DNA of 32,308 bases from an uncultured Spirochaetaceae bacterium. GTDB taxonomy: Bacteria > Spirochaetota > Spirochaetia > Treponematales > Treponemataceae. The translations under genes and the position numbers were made by a program. Numbering within the stretch: the stretch's first letter is position 1; each line of letters begins with the position of its first letter. The stretch lies in assembly GCA_902783155.1 (NCBI GenBank), contig CACZPR010000021.1:1-32308 (forward strand), in the 5' to 3' direction. Under the pieces are notes generated by a model, which had not been told where the DNA came from, did no database searches, and saw only the letters and a program-made list of their open reading frames with translations. Shown here in pieces: positions 25,887 to 32,308 of the stretch.

Positions 25887-26426
25887 CTACCTGCTGGTGT
25901 TCAAGCTGAACCAGAGCCTGCGGAATTTCTCAAGGCATTTTTCAGCACCCTCATCTCTTTCCAAAACTTCGCCGGGCCAGCTTTTTTTCGAGTTGATTCC
26001 GTTGAGATACTTGACTGCGGTTCCTCCGTTAGCAGTCCATGCGTAGAGGTTTGCGTTCCAGTCGTCAATCAGTATGTCGCGCTTGTTCAAAGCCATGCCC
26101 CGGATGTTTGAGATGATGTTCCGTTTTTCGGTGGACGTGGAAAGAAAATGCGCACCAAAATCAAAGTCGGGAAACTCCTTCAGGAGCCAGTGGATTTTGT
26201 CAAGCGTCTGCTCGGTCCGCAAATCCCGTGGCACGGAAACCGATGTCAAGACCATGACGCATCCTGGAATCTCCTTGTAGAGCGTCCGAAAAATTTCCAT
26301 CGCAACGGAATCAGCCGAAAGTGTTGAAAAATAATGTCCGCCAATCTGCGAGAAGGGAGGCTTTTCCCCGATGTATCCGTTTATGTCGTAAGTGGCAAGA
26401 ACGCCGTCCATGTCAAAATAAATCAT
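25887..26426 (-). CDS. HAD-family 5'(3')-deoxyribonucleotidase-like protein
   Basis: A 179-residue HAD protein. Motif I is FDMDGVLA (nucleophile Asp5, acid/base Asp7), motif II lies around VLTSVSV, and the late motif is ILIDDWNANL with the metal-binding Asp pair. This pattern fits the NT5C-type nucleotidase group, which dephosphorylates nucleoside monophosphates. The C-terminal ALNKRDILIDDWNANLYAW and GGTAVKYLNG are typical of it. It stands alone. The ATG at 26426 has no strong ribosome site. A different HAD phosphatase remains possible. Confidence 0.8.
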   Translation of the reverse strand: MIYFDMDGVLATYDINGYIGEKPPFSQIGGHYFSTLSADSVAMEIFRTLYKEIPGCVMVLTSVSVPRDLRTEQTLDKIHWLLKEFPDFDFGAHFLSTSTEKRNIISNIRGMALNKRDILIDDWNANLYAWTANGGTAVKYLNGINSKKSWPGEVLERDEGAEKCLEKFRRLWFSLNTSR

Positions 26427-26486
26427 AACTATAATATAAGGTCAGATTGCGATTTTTTCAAGGAAGGTTGCGGAAAGTGGAAAAAA

Positions 26487-26555
26487 TACCGGCAAATTAT
26501 AACCTGTCTTTTTATCGGTTTTTTGCTTTATATTTTGCCGATAACATGCTATAAT
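26487..26555 (+). promoter_or_regulatory. Fic promoter with inverted-repeat operator
   Basis: A -10 TATAAT lies at 26550-26555, 7 bases before the fic ATG. Upstream TACCGGCAAATTATAA (26487-26502) and the complement of 26528-26543 (TATCGGCAAAATATAA) agree at 14 of 16 bases, forming a widely spaced dyad. A further TTATCGG/CCGATAA dyad (26512-26544) overlaps. The -35 is unclear. The leader is very short, so translation may start with little or no ribosome site. Confidence 0.55.
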
Positions 26556-26562
26556 ATTTCCT

Positions 26563-27468
26563 ATGGCGAAGGTGGAATATATTTCAGTCGAAGAAGCCGC
26601 GAAACTCTGGAATCTGAGTGAAAGAAGCGTAAGAAATTACTGCTCGCAAGGCAGGGTTCCCGGAGCATTACTTGATGGGAAAACTTGGAAAGTACCATCC
26701 TCTGCTGAAAAACCGGGACGAAAAATTCGACATGCAGAAAAAGAAAGCAATCTGCTGTCATTTTTAAAACGTGAAAAGGAAGCCGGACTAAAAGGTGGAA
26801 TATATCATAAAATCCAGATTGACCTCACGTACAATTCAAATCACATGGAGGGCTCGAAACTTACACACGATCAGACCCGCTATATTTTTGAGACAAAAAC
26901 CCTGGGCATTACGGATGAAGCGGTAAAAGTGGATGACATCATAGAAACGGTAAATCATTTCCGCTGCATTGATTTGATTATAGAAGGTGCTGGGACAAAA
27001 CTTTCCGAGAGCTTTATAAAACAGCTGCATTATATTCTTAAAACGGGAACAAGCGACGCTCAAAAATCATGGTTCCGAGTGGGCGATTACAAATCCCTTG
27101 GAAACGAAGTCGGTGGAAGAGAGACGACAAAGCCTTGTGATGTACCAAGGGAAATGAAAGCATTGCTTTTGGAATACAATTCCAAGGACAAAATTACATT
27201 TGATGACATCCTTGATTTCCATGTCCGCTTTGAATCGATTCATCCATTTCAGGACGGTAACGGTCGTATTGGCCGCTTGATAATGTTCAAGGAATGTTTG
27301 AAACACAACATAGTCCCCTTCATAATCACTGAGAAATTAAAGCTGTATTATTACCGCGGAATAAAAGAATGGAAAAACGAAAGGGGCTTTTTGCGTGACA
27401 CTTGCCTTACAGGACAGGACGCAATGAAATTAAGTCTGGATTATTTCGGAGTGAAATATTTGAAATAG
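26563..27468 (+). CDS. Fic-family AMP-transferase with N-terminal HTH domain
   Basis: The 301-residue protein starts with an excisionase-like helix-turn-helix (EYISVEEAAKLWNLSERSVR, then YCSQGRVPGALLDGKTWKVP). A Fic domain follows with the complete active-site motif HPFQDGNGRIGR (His227 to Arg238). Upstream of the Fic core is TYNSNHMEGSKL, matching the class II auto-inhibitory pattern [ST]xxxE[GN] (Ser92 to Glu96-Gly97), so the enzyme should be held inactive by its own Glu. Fic proteins transfer AMP from ATP to hydroxyl side chains of targets. The DNA-binding head and dyad promoter suggest autoregulation. No separate antitoxin is seen nearby. Confidence 0.9.
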   Translation: MAKVEYISVEEAAKLWNLSERSVRNYCSQGRVPGALLDGKTWKVPSSAEKPGRKIRHAEKESNLLSFLKREKEAGLKGGIYHKIQIDLTYNSNHMEGSKLTHDQTRYIFETKTLGITDEAVKVDDIIETVNHFRCIDLIIEGAGTKLSESFIKQLHYILKTGTSDAQKSWFRVGDYKSLGNEVGGRETTKPCDVPREMKALLLEYNSKDKITFDDILDFHVRFESIHPFQDGNGRIGRLIMFKECLKHNIVPFIITEKLKLYYYRGIKEWKNERGFLRDTCLTGQDAMKLSLDYFGVKYLK

Positions 27469-27558
27469 AGCGGGAAGTTTTTTTTACACCGAAACCAAAT
27501 TATAATAGGAGCTTCTAAAAAGGCCTGACATTTCCTTACCCCCCCCAAAAAAAAAATT

Positions 27559-27634
27559 TACCCCAGAGTACTCTGGGGTAAGGTCTTGACAAAGACCTTA
27601 AAGCGAAGTCTTGCTACGCGCGACTTCGCTTTAA
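27559..27634. repeat. Three tandem perfect hairpins
   Basis: In a 76-base stretch three dyads abut: a perfect 22-base palindrome (27559-27580, TACCCCAGAGT and its complement), AAGGTCTT/AAGACCTT (27580-27599, 4-base loop), and TTAAAGCGAAGTC/GACTTCGCTTTAA (27598-27634, 13 bp). An A-run follows. It lies 34 bases before a small ORF. There is no T-run right after it on the plus strand, so it is not a simple terminator for fic. Confidence 0.8.
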
Positions 27635-27668
27635 GACACAAAAAAAAAGAAAACCAAGGAGGAATTTC

Positions 27669-27815
27669 ATGGCAAAAACAACGGTAAAACCCGGAAACCC
27701 CTACAGCGGGGAAGGCGGAAGGATGCCGTCCACTACAGGAAAACCAAGCGGAGGAAACAGGGGAAACAACCCGCCATCAAGTCATTCCAGCGGAAGCAAA
27801 GGGGGAAAGAAATGA
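27669..27815 (+). CDS. Small Gly/Ser/Pro-rich basic protein
   Basis: A 48-residue ORF with a strong AGGAGG 7 bases before its ATG. The product is low-complexity, basic and disordered-looking (MAKTTVKPGNPYSGEGGRMP, with Ser-, Gly- and Lys-rich tail ending GSKGGKK). It has no hydrophobic segment or known motif. Its stop (TGA) overlaps the ATG of the next lipoprotein gene (ATGA), so the two should be translated in a coupled way. I do not recognise its function. The good ribosome site and coupling support that it is real. Confidence 0.65.
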   Translation: MAKTTVKPGNPYSGEGGRMPSTTGKPSGGNRGNNPPSSHSSGSKGGKK

Positions 27816-28378
27816 AAAAAATCAGAGCGTTGGTTATGGTGCTGCTGGCTACGGCGGCGCTAGGCTTCATGGGGTGTCCATCACCTGTCAGTGGTTCATC
27901 TGGAAGCAGCTCCTCATCAGATACCCGTACTTACACTGGAACAGTGAAGGTCAAAATCTTCAACAATGCCGATGTACCGCTGACGGTAAGCAGCATAACA
28001 GAATACGGCTCCAATGTCTACGGCTCCGACTACACTTTGGGAAGCTATGGACAAGAAAATTCCATTCCTGTCAATGGAAATAAAGAGTTTGAAATTCCTT
28101 GTTCTAATCAAGCATCCTACAACAACCTTGATGCAGAAAAAACAAAAATAAACTGCTATTGCACTTCCGGCTCATCCGTCGTCTATCCATACGCAGGCTA
28201 CAGCATCAACGAATTCGTTGAAATTTTTACTACATCTGGCGGCACAAGGGAAAAAACAAACAACTACAAATTTAACCATTCAACTCTAGAACTGAAAACA
28301 TCCAACCCGGGCACAATAACGGTCGTCTATAATTTTGTGAAAGAAACTGGCGATTATGTGCTCTGCAAGGTACAATAA
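27812..28378 (+). CDS. Putative lipoprotein of unknown function
   Basis: A 188-residue protein with a signal peptide (MKKIRALVMVLLATAALGF) and a lipobox ending at Cys22 (LGFMGC). After it comes a Ser/Gly linker (SSGSSSSSD) and a Thr- and Tyr-rich beta-sheet region (TGTVKVKIFNNADVPLTVSS). Outer-surface or periplasmic attachment is likely. A clear terminator follows. It is coupled to the small ORF by an ATGA overlap. There are no known domains that I recognise. Confidence 0.82.
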   Translation: MKKIRALVMVLLATAALGFMGCPSPVSGSSGSSSSSDTRTYTGTVKVKIFNNADVPLTVSSITEYGSNVYGSDYTLGSYGQENSIPVNGNKEFEIPCSNQASYNNLDAEKTKINCYCTSGSSVVYPYAGYSINEFVEIFTTSGGTREKTNNYKFNHSTLELKTSNPGTITVVYNFVKETGDYVLCKVQ

Positions 28379-28397
28379 AATCAACTAAAACCATTTC

Positions 28398-28437
28398 GCT
28401 CCCCGTTTGTCATTGGCAGCGGGGAGCATTTTTTTTT
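28398..28437 (+). terminator. Rho-independent terminator of the lipoprotein gene
   Basis: GCTCCCCG (28398-28405) pairs with CGGGGAGC (28420-28427) and is followed by a run of nine T. It closes the small ORF-lipoprotein unit. Confidence 0.93.
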
Positions 28438-28459
28438 ACCGGAATCACGAACGGTGCAT

Positions 28460-28501
28460 TTTACAACTTTTTTTCAAAAAAAATTTAAAAAAAGTTGTAA
28501 A
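28460..28501. repeat. Perfect 15-bp inverted repeat upstream of flaB
   Basis: TTTACAACTTTTTTT (28460-28474) and AAAAAAAGTTGTAAA (28487-28501) pair perfectly around a 12-base AT loop. It is followed by seven T, so it can also act as a terminator on the plus strand. Confidence 0.85.
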
Positions 28502-28525
28502 GTTTTTTTCAGTCTCCTCCGATAC
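28498..28525 (+). promoter_or_regulatory. Candidate sigma-28 (FliA) promoter of the first flaB
   Basis: TAAAGTTT (28498-28505) matches the FliA -35. Twelve bases later TCCGATAC (28518-28525) matches GCCGATAA at six of eight positions; the spacing is one base longer than ideal. It predicts a leader of about 155 bases that would carry TTGTAAA/TTTACAA (28606-28634) and CAGGCA/TGCCTG (28636-28657) hairpins. Apart from these elements, 28379-28687 holds no gene. Confidence 0.55.
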
Positions 28526-28687
28526 TGGTTTATGAAGGAACATGGGTGCTCAACTTCGCTGAAGACAACAGCCAGGCCTTCACGTAAAAGACTGTGGATG
28601 TAGCCTTGTAAATGCATTGCGCGGTCCTTTACAAACAGGCAGAAAGGATTTTGCCTGAATACACATAGTTCCACGGAGGAAAACACT

Positions 28688-29548
28688 ATGGTTATTAATC
28701 ACAACATGTCCGCAATGTTCGCTGGACGCTCAGTAAACGTAACAACAGGATCTGTCCAGAAGGACATGGAGAAACTCTCATCTGGCATGAGAATCAACCG
28801 TGCAGGTGATGATGCTTCAGGACTTGCCGTTTCTGAAAAAATGCGTTCACAGATTCGTGGTCTCAACCGCGCTTCAAAGAATGCCGCAGACGGAATCAGC
28901 TTTATCCAGACAACAGAAGGCTACCTCCAGGAGACAACAGATTTGATTCAGCGCATCCGCGAATTGGCTGTACAGTCAAGCAACGGTATCTACACTGACG
29001 AAGATCGTATGCAGATCCAGGTTGAGGTTTCTTCTCTTATCGCTGAAATCGACCGCGTAGCGTCACACGCTCAGTTCAACGGCATGAACATGCTGACTGG
29101 CCGCTTTGCCCGTGAGACAGGCGAGAACTCTGTTACAGCTTCTATGTGGCTCCACATTGGCGCAAACATGGACCAGAGAACACGTGTCTACATCGGAACA
29201 ATGACAGCAACAGCCCTTGGAGTACGCGAAATCGGAACAGAAGAGATTCTTTCTCTTGCAACTCCTGATGAAGCGAACCGCGCAATCGGAACTCTTGACG
29301 AGGCTATCAAGATGCTCAACAAGCAGCGCGCAGATCTCGGTGCATACCAGAACCGCCTTGAATTCACAGTCAAGGGTCTTGACATCGCAGCTGAGAACCT
29401 CCAGGCATCAGAGAGCCGCATCCGCGACACAGACATGGCAAACCAGATGGTTGAATTCACAAAGAACTCAATCCTCGTCCAGTCTGGAACAGCAATGCTG
29501 GCACAGGCCAACGCACAGTCACAGACAGTCTTGTCTTTGCTGCAATAG
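28688..29548 (+). CDS. flaB: FlaB-type flagellin (first copy)
   Basis: A 286-residue flagellin core protein. It has the conserved N-terminal D0/D1 ([49 protein letters not shown]) and C-terminal D1/D0 ([33 protein letters not shown]). It has no hypervariable D2/D3 domain, as in spirochaete FlaB, and forms the periplasmic filament core with no signal peptide. The central segment ([21 protein letters not shown]) differs from the second copy. GGAGG lies 8 bases before the ATG. Confidence 0.97.
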   Translation: MVINHNMSAMFAGRSVNVTTGSVQKDMEKLSSGMRINRAGDDASGLAVSEKMRSQIRGLNRASKNAADGISFIQTTEGYLQETTDLIQRIRELAVQSSNGIYTDEDRMQIQVEVSSLIAEIDRVASHAQFNGMNMLTGRFARETGENSVTASMWLHIGANMDQRTRVYIGTMTATALGVREIGTEEILSLATPDEANRAIGTLDEAIKMLNKQRADLGAYQNRLEFTVKGLDIAAENLQASESRIRDTDMANQMVEFTKNSILVQSGTAMLAQANAQSQTVLSLLQ

Positions 29549-29563
29549 TGTAGTATAATCTAA

Positions 29564-29603
29564 GCAGGTGTGGGTGTACTGTATATATAGTGCATCCCCC
29601 TGC
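29564..29603 (+). terminator. Hairpin after the first flaB
   Basis: GCAGG...CCTGC encloses GGGTGTACT/AGTGCATCC, a long stem with wobble pairs. There is no immediate T-run; the next is six T at 29624-29629, and a second small stem GCCCTG/CGGGGC (29631-29648) follows. Termination here is possible but weak, so it may be a processing or stability hairpin. Confidence 0.45.
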
Positions 29604-29764
29604 TGACTGTGCGGACTTTCTCGTTTTTTGGCCCTGCGACATCGGGGCTTTAAAATCAAGCAAAATACCATGAAAATCCGTTCAAATGGTCAGACTTTTC
29701 TCCAGGTTTAGCTGGAGTTTGATCTTTGAAATGTGTTCCCCCATACGTTTATGACAGTATGGAT

Positions 29765-29902
29765 TGTCACTCTGCAAAACAAAGTGACAGTTCCTGCTGT
29801 AAGGGGCTAAAACATCCGTCAGGGGCGCAAAAACTGTCGGATGCCCACATAAACGCGGCAGGCACCTTGGCATGAAGCCAGGGGTGTGCAAATCATGGAG
29901 GA
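29765..29902 (+). promoter_or_regulatory. Structured 5' leader of the second flaB
   Basis: Within the 360-base gap between the two flagellins there is no ORF. Pairings visible are TGTCACT/AGTGACA (29765-29789), CCTGCTG/CGGCAGG (29793-29799 with 29856-29862) enclosing CATCCGTCAG/CTGTCGGATG (29813-29843), and CCTTGGC/GCCAGGG (29865-29883) right before the GGAGGA ribosome site. I see no clear FliA promoter upstream. The GGA-rich ribosome region suits CsrA binding. Confidence 0.5.
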
Positions 29903-29908
29903 ACGAAT

Positions 29909-30757
29909 ATGGTTATCAATCACAACATGAGTTCAATGTTCGCAAACCGCCAGCTGGGCATCAACAACAATGCTCTCCTGGGCAACATTGAAAAACTTAG
30001 TTCTGGTGAAAAAATTAACAGAGCTGGCGACGATGCTTCTGGACTTGCAGTATCTGAGAAGATGCGCAGCCAGATCCGTGGACTCAACCAGGCCAACAGA
30101 AATGTCAACAATGGAATCTCTTTCATTCAGACAACTGAAGGCTACCTGCAGGAGACAACAGACATCCTGCAGAGAATCCGCGAGCTGTCAGTTCAGTCTG
30201 CAAACGGAATCTACACAGAAGAGGACCGCATGCAGATTCAGGTGGAAGTTTCACAGCTTGTCGCCGAGGTTGACCGCATTGCAAGCCAGGCACAGTTCAA
30301 CGGAATGAACATGCTTACAGGCCGCTTTGCAGAGAATTCAATTTCCGGACAGGTCATGCAGTTCCACGTTGGTGCAAACATGGATCAGCGCGTGAGTGCA
30401 TTTGTTGGCACAATGTCAGCAGAGGCACTTGGTCTTAGAAGTGCAACTTCCGAGCAGCTCAGCATTTCTACACCAGATTCTGCAAACATAGCTATCGGTA
30501 CAATCGATAACGCACTCAAGCTCGTCAACAAGCAGAGAGCAGATTTGGGCGCTTATCAGAACCGCCTTGAGACAGCATCAAAGGGAATCGCTATCGCAGC
30601 AGAGAACACTCAGAGTGCTGAATCTGTCATCCGCGACACAGACATGGCTTCCGCGATGGTTGAGTATACAAAGAACTCAATCCTCACACAGGCCAGCACC
30701 GCGATGTTGGCACAGGCAAACACACAGTCACAGAACGTGCTTGCTCTGCTTCAGTAG
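29909..30757 (+). CDS. flaB: FlaB-type flagellin (second copy)
   Basis: A 282-residue FlaB paralogue with the same domain layout as the first ([37 protein letters not shown]; ending [20 protein letters not shown]). The two differ mainly in the central part ([19 protein letters not shown]) and near the N-terminus. GGAGGA lies 6 bases before the ATG. Its own long leader suggests independent control, so filament composition could be tuned. Treponemes often have three core flagellins; other copies may lie outside the window. Confidence 0.97.
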   Translation: MVINHNMSSMFANRQLGINNNALLGNIEKLSSGEKINRAGDDASGLAVSEKMRSQIRGLNQANRNVNNGISFIQTTEGYLQETTDILQRIRELSVQSANGIYTEEDRMQIQVEVSQLVAEVDRIASQAQFNGMNMLTGRFAENSISGQVMQFHVGANMDQRVSAFVGTMSAEALGLRSATSEQLSISTPDSANIAIGTIDNALKLVNKQRADLGAYQNRLETASKGIAIAAENTQSAESVIRDTDMASAMVEYTKNSILTQASTAMLAQANTQSQNVLALLQ

Positions 30758-30789
30758 TCTGGAAAACTGCAATTTTATTGTGGTTTAAA

Positions 30790-30805
30790 TGCATCTTTTG
30801 ATGCA
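30790..30805 (+). other. Small hairpin after the second flaB
   Basis: TGCATC TTTT GATGCA is a perfect 6-bp hairpin 33 bases after the flaB stop; no T-run follows. Confidence 0.5.
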
Positions 30806-30857
30806 CATCGTTGTTTAAGAGATATCTGGATGTCATCTTTTGATTAACGATGGTATA

Positions 30858-30902
30858 AAAAGAGTGAGGAGGGGTGCGCCCCCTTCCCCCCTCTTTCTTT
30901 TT
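30858..30902 (+). terminator. Terminator-like hairpin between flaB and flaG
   Basis: AAAGAG and GGAGGGG pair with CCCCCTTCC and CTCTTT around TGCG, followed by C and a run of six T. It would lower read-through from the abundant flaB transcript into flaG and fliD. The flaG ribosome site begins just after it. Confidence 0.7.
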
Positions 30903-30917
30903 CAGGAGGAAAGTTCC

Positions 30918-31292
30918 ATGAACACGATTAACGCGATTAATAGTTCAATTGGATCGATGGCAATGGATGGCCACAAAAACACTTTCTTCAACACCAATGT
31001 CGCTAAAGTTCAACAAGAATTGGCTCCAGCTGGTGCTGCAGAAGTGACGGATTATCTTGAAGCTAATTTGCATGACGTAAATGAGACTGTGAAGCAGCTT
31101 CAGGAATTATCGGATATGTTTCTCGGGCACACGGTCAAGTTCAGCGTAAACGATGAGCTTGGAAGAGTCATCGTCGAGGTTGTGGATTCGTCCACCAATC
31201 GGGTAATCCGACAGATTCCTTCAGAAGATTTGCAGAAAATACAAATCAACTTGAAGCACACCATAGGACTGCTGTTCGACGATGTAATATAA
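30918..31292 (+). CDS. flaG: Flagellar protein FlaG
   Basis: A 124-residue protein with the FlaG-family C-terminal region (FSVNDELGRVIVEVVDSSTN, VIRQIPSEDLQKIQINLKHT). FlaG helps set filament length and sits near fliD in many flagellar operons. The ATG at 30918 has AGGAGG 8 bases upstream; the frame opens earlier at 30840, but that part crosses the terminator hairpin. fliD starts 64 bases later. Confidence 0.9.
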   Translation: MNTINAINSSIGSMAMDGHKNTFFNTNVAKVQQELAPAGAAEVTDYLEANLHDVNETVKQLQELSDMFLGHTVKFSVNDELGRVIVEVVDSSTNRVIRQIPSEDLQKIQINLKHTIGLLFDDVI

Positions 31293-31356
31293 CGGACTAT
31301 GCTGTTCACAAACGGGCAGCACAGTTTTTACCATTTTTCAAGGGGACGGGGATAAA

Positions 31357-32308
31357 ATGGCAGACGGTATCAGCATTCCTGGCGTGACGGATAAGTACAA
31401 GACTAACGACCTCGTAGAAGCTCTTATGGAGACTGAGCGCATTCCTCTCAAAAGGGAACAGGCACAGCTGGAAAAATACGAAGCGCAGCAAAGTGCGTGG
31501 CGTGATGTAAACCAGCGCATGTCATCCCTGAGGGAAAGCGTCAAGTCTCTATATTCATTTGAGAACCCCTTCAGCAACAAGATGACAAGTTCATCGGACC
31601 AGTTCGCAATAACGGCGGACGCAAGCCGCAATGCTGACTACGGTTCATTCAAAATCGATGTGGTACAGCCGGCATCGGCAGACAGATTTCTCAGCGGAAA
31701 CATAGACCGCAACATGCAGATTGAGCGTGGGGTCTACACATTCACGGTAGGCGACAAGACAGTTTCATTCAACTGGAAGGGCGGAAAGCTCTCCGATTTT
31801 GTCACGGCGCTCAACAAGCGTGGAACGAATGTCATCAAGGCAAGCGTCATAGGTGTCAGCGCAAAAGAAAAGGCCCTCCTCATTGAATCGCTTAAGACCG
31901 GCGAAGAAAACAGGCTCATATTCGCGGACAAGGCCCTTGATTTGGCAAAAAGAATCGACATGGTGACGGAGACCATACCTGAATCGGAAAAACTCCCATC
32001 CGACCTCTCAAAATACACCGCCCCATCCACACTGGACCTTGGGGACCAGGTTGGCATGCCCACGCTCACCAAAAAAGACGTAAAGACAGACGGAAAGACA
32101 ATCACCATACCGCCAAGGAACGGAATAGAGATTCCAATCCCCGAGAGCGCGAAAAACTATGGCGACGGAAAAATAGAATTCTCATTCAAGGCAGAGACGG
32201 TTGACGACATCACCGACGAACTGAATTTTGGATTCAGTATGCCCGACATGCTAAACCCAGGCTACGTGGAGTACAGGGGCGTAACAGTCTACAATGAGGA
32301 AAACGAGA
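31357..32308 (+). CDS. fliD: Flagellar filament cap protein FliD, N-terminal part
   Basis: The frame starts at the ATG at 31357 and runs off the right edge, so about 317 residues are visible. The start MADGISIPGVTDKYKTNDLV is the conserved FliD D0 region, followed by a helical stretch (METERIPLKREQAQLEKYEA, RDVNQRMSSLRESVKSLY). A beta-rich central region follows (NADYGSFKIDVVQPASADRF). FliD caps the filament and directs flagellin folding. GGGGAC lies upstream. The missing C-terminus is a window effect. Confidence 0.92.
   Translation, partial: MADGISIPGVTDKYKTNDLVEALMETERIPLKREQAQLEKYEAQQSAWRDVNQRMSSLRESVKSLYSFENPFSNKMTSSSDQFAITADASRNADYGSFKIDVVQPASADRFLSGNIDRNMQIERGVYTFTVGDKTVSFNWKGGKLSDFVTALNKRGTNVIKASVIGVSAKEKALLIESLKTGEENRLIFADKALDLAKRIDMVTETIPESEKLPSDLSKYTAPSTLDLGDQVGMPTLTKKDVKTDGKTITIPPRNGIEIPIPESAKNYGDGKIEFSFKAETVDDITDELNFGFSMPDMLNPGYVEYRGVTVYNEENE

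Overview
The window looks like a chromosomal segment of an anaerobic spirochaete, most likely a gut or rumen Treponema. The main reasons are two FlaB-type flagellins followed by flaG and fliD, a fused HTH plus EIIA-Ntr regulator of the treponemal type, an N-terminal fragment resembling a Treponema-restricted family, and a complete oxygen-independent route from oxaloacetate to succinate. The genus call is inference from gene content; no rRNA is present.

Layout. (1) 1-6042: mostly minus-strand housekeeping genes: a hypothetical protein cut by the window edge, an HTH/EIIA-Ntr regulator, tRNA-Leu(GAG) with a clear promoter and terminator, an XRE/zinc-ribbon regulator, a VOC protein, a lipoprotein, the branched-chain amino acid exporter pair azlC-azlD, a YbgC-type thioesterase, and a NeuB-family sialic-acid-type synthase. 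(2) 6226-8262: an elongation factor G, with its own promoter divergent from the synthase. (3) 8468-19974: a plus-strand energy block: an LDH-fold dehydrogenase carrying the malate-specifying Arg, a class II fumarase, hdrB-hdrC-hdrA, an MvhD/FlxD protein, two iron-sulfur proteins (FlxC- and FlxB-like), an NAD(P)H/FAD protein (FlxA-like), and soluble frdB- and frdA-like subunits with no membrane anchor. (4) 19971-20199: a tandem palindromic repeat array and a terminator. (5) 20199-20994: a HepT-MntA toxin-antitoxin pair. (6) 21095-24162: the feo ferrous-iron operon on the minus strand (feoA, feoA, feoB and a small Cys-rich membrane protein) with candidate TTAGC...GCTAA operators. (7) 24375-25619: an AspT-family exchanger. 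(8) 25676-28501: an accessory stretch with a GC-rich hairpin repeat, a HAD nucleotidase, an HTH-Fic protein with a dyad promoter, three tandem hairpins, a 48-residue ORF coupled to a lipoprotein, and a long inverted repeat. (9) 28688-32308: flaB, flaB, flaG and the start of fliD, each flaB with a long, structured leader.

How the genes work together. The energy block reads as reductive-branch succinate formation: oxaloacetate to malate, to fumarate, to succinate. Instead of a quinol-linked fumarate reductase it encodes an Hdr/Flx electron-transfer module beside soluble fumarate reductase subunits. My main hypothesis is a cytoplasmic flavin-based electron-bifurcating complex: NAD(P)H enters at FlxA, is split at HdrA, one branch reduces fumarate and the other reduces ferredoxin. 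FrdA keeps its catalytic His and Arg residues but lacks the covalent-flavin His, which fits one-way fumarate reduction. The AspT-family carrier nearby could export the dicarboxylate product; this is speculative.

All calls come from reading the sequence and the translated frames. No database or structure search was run.
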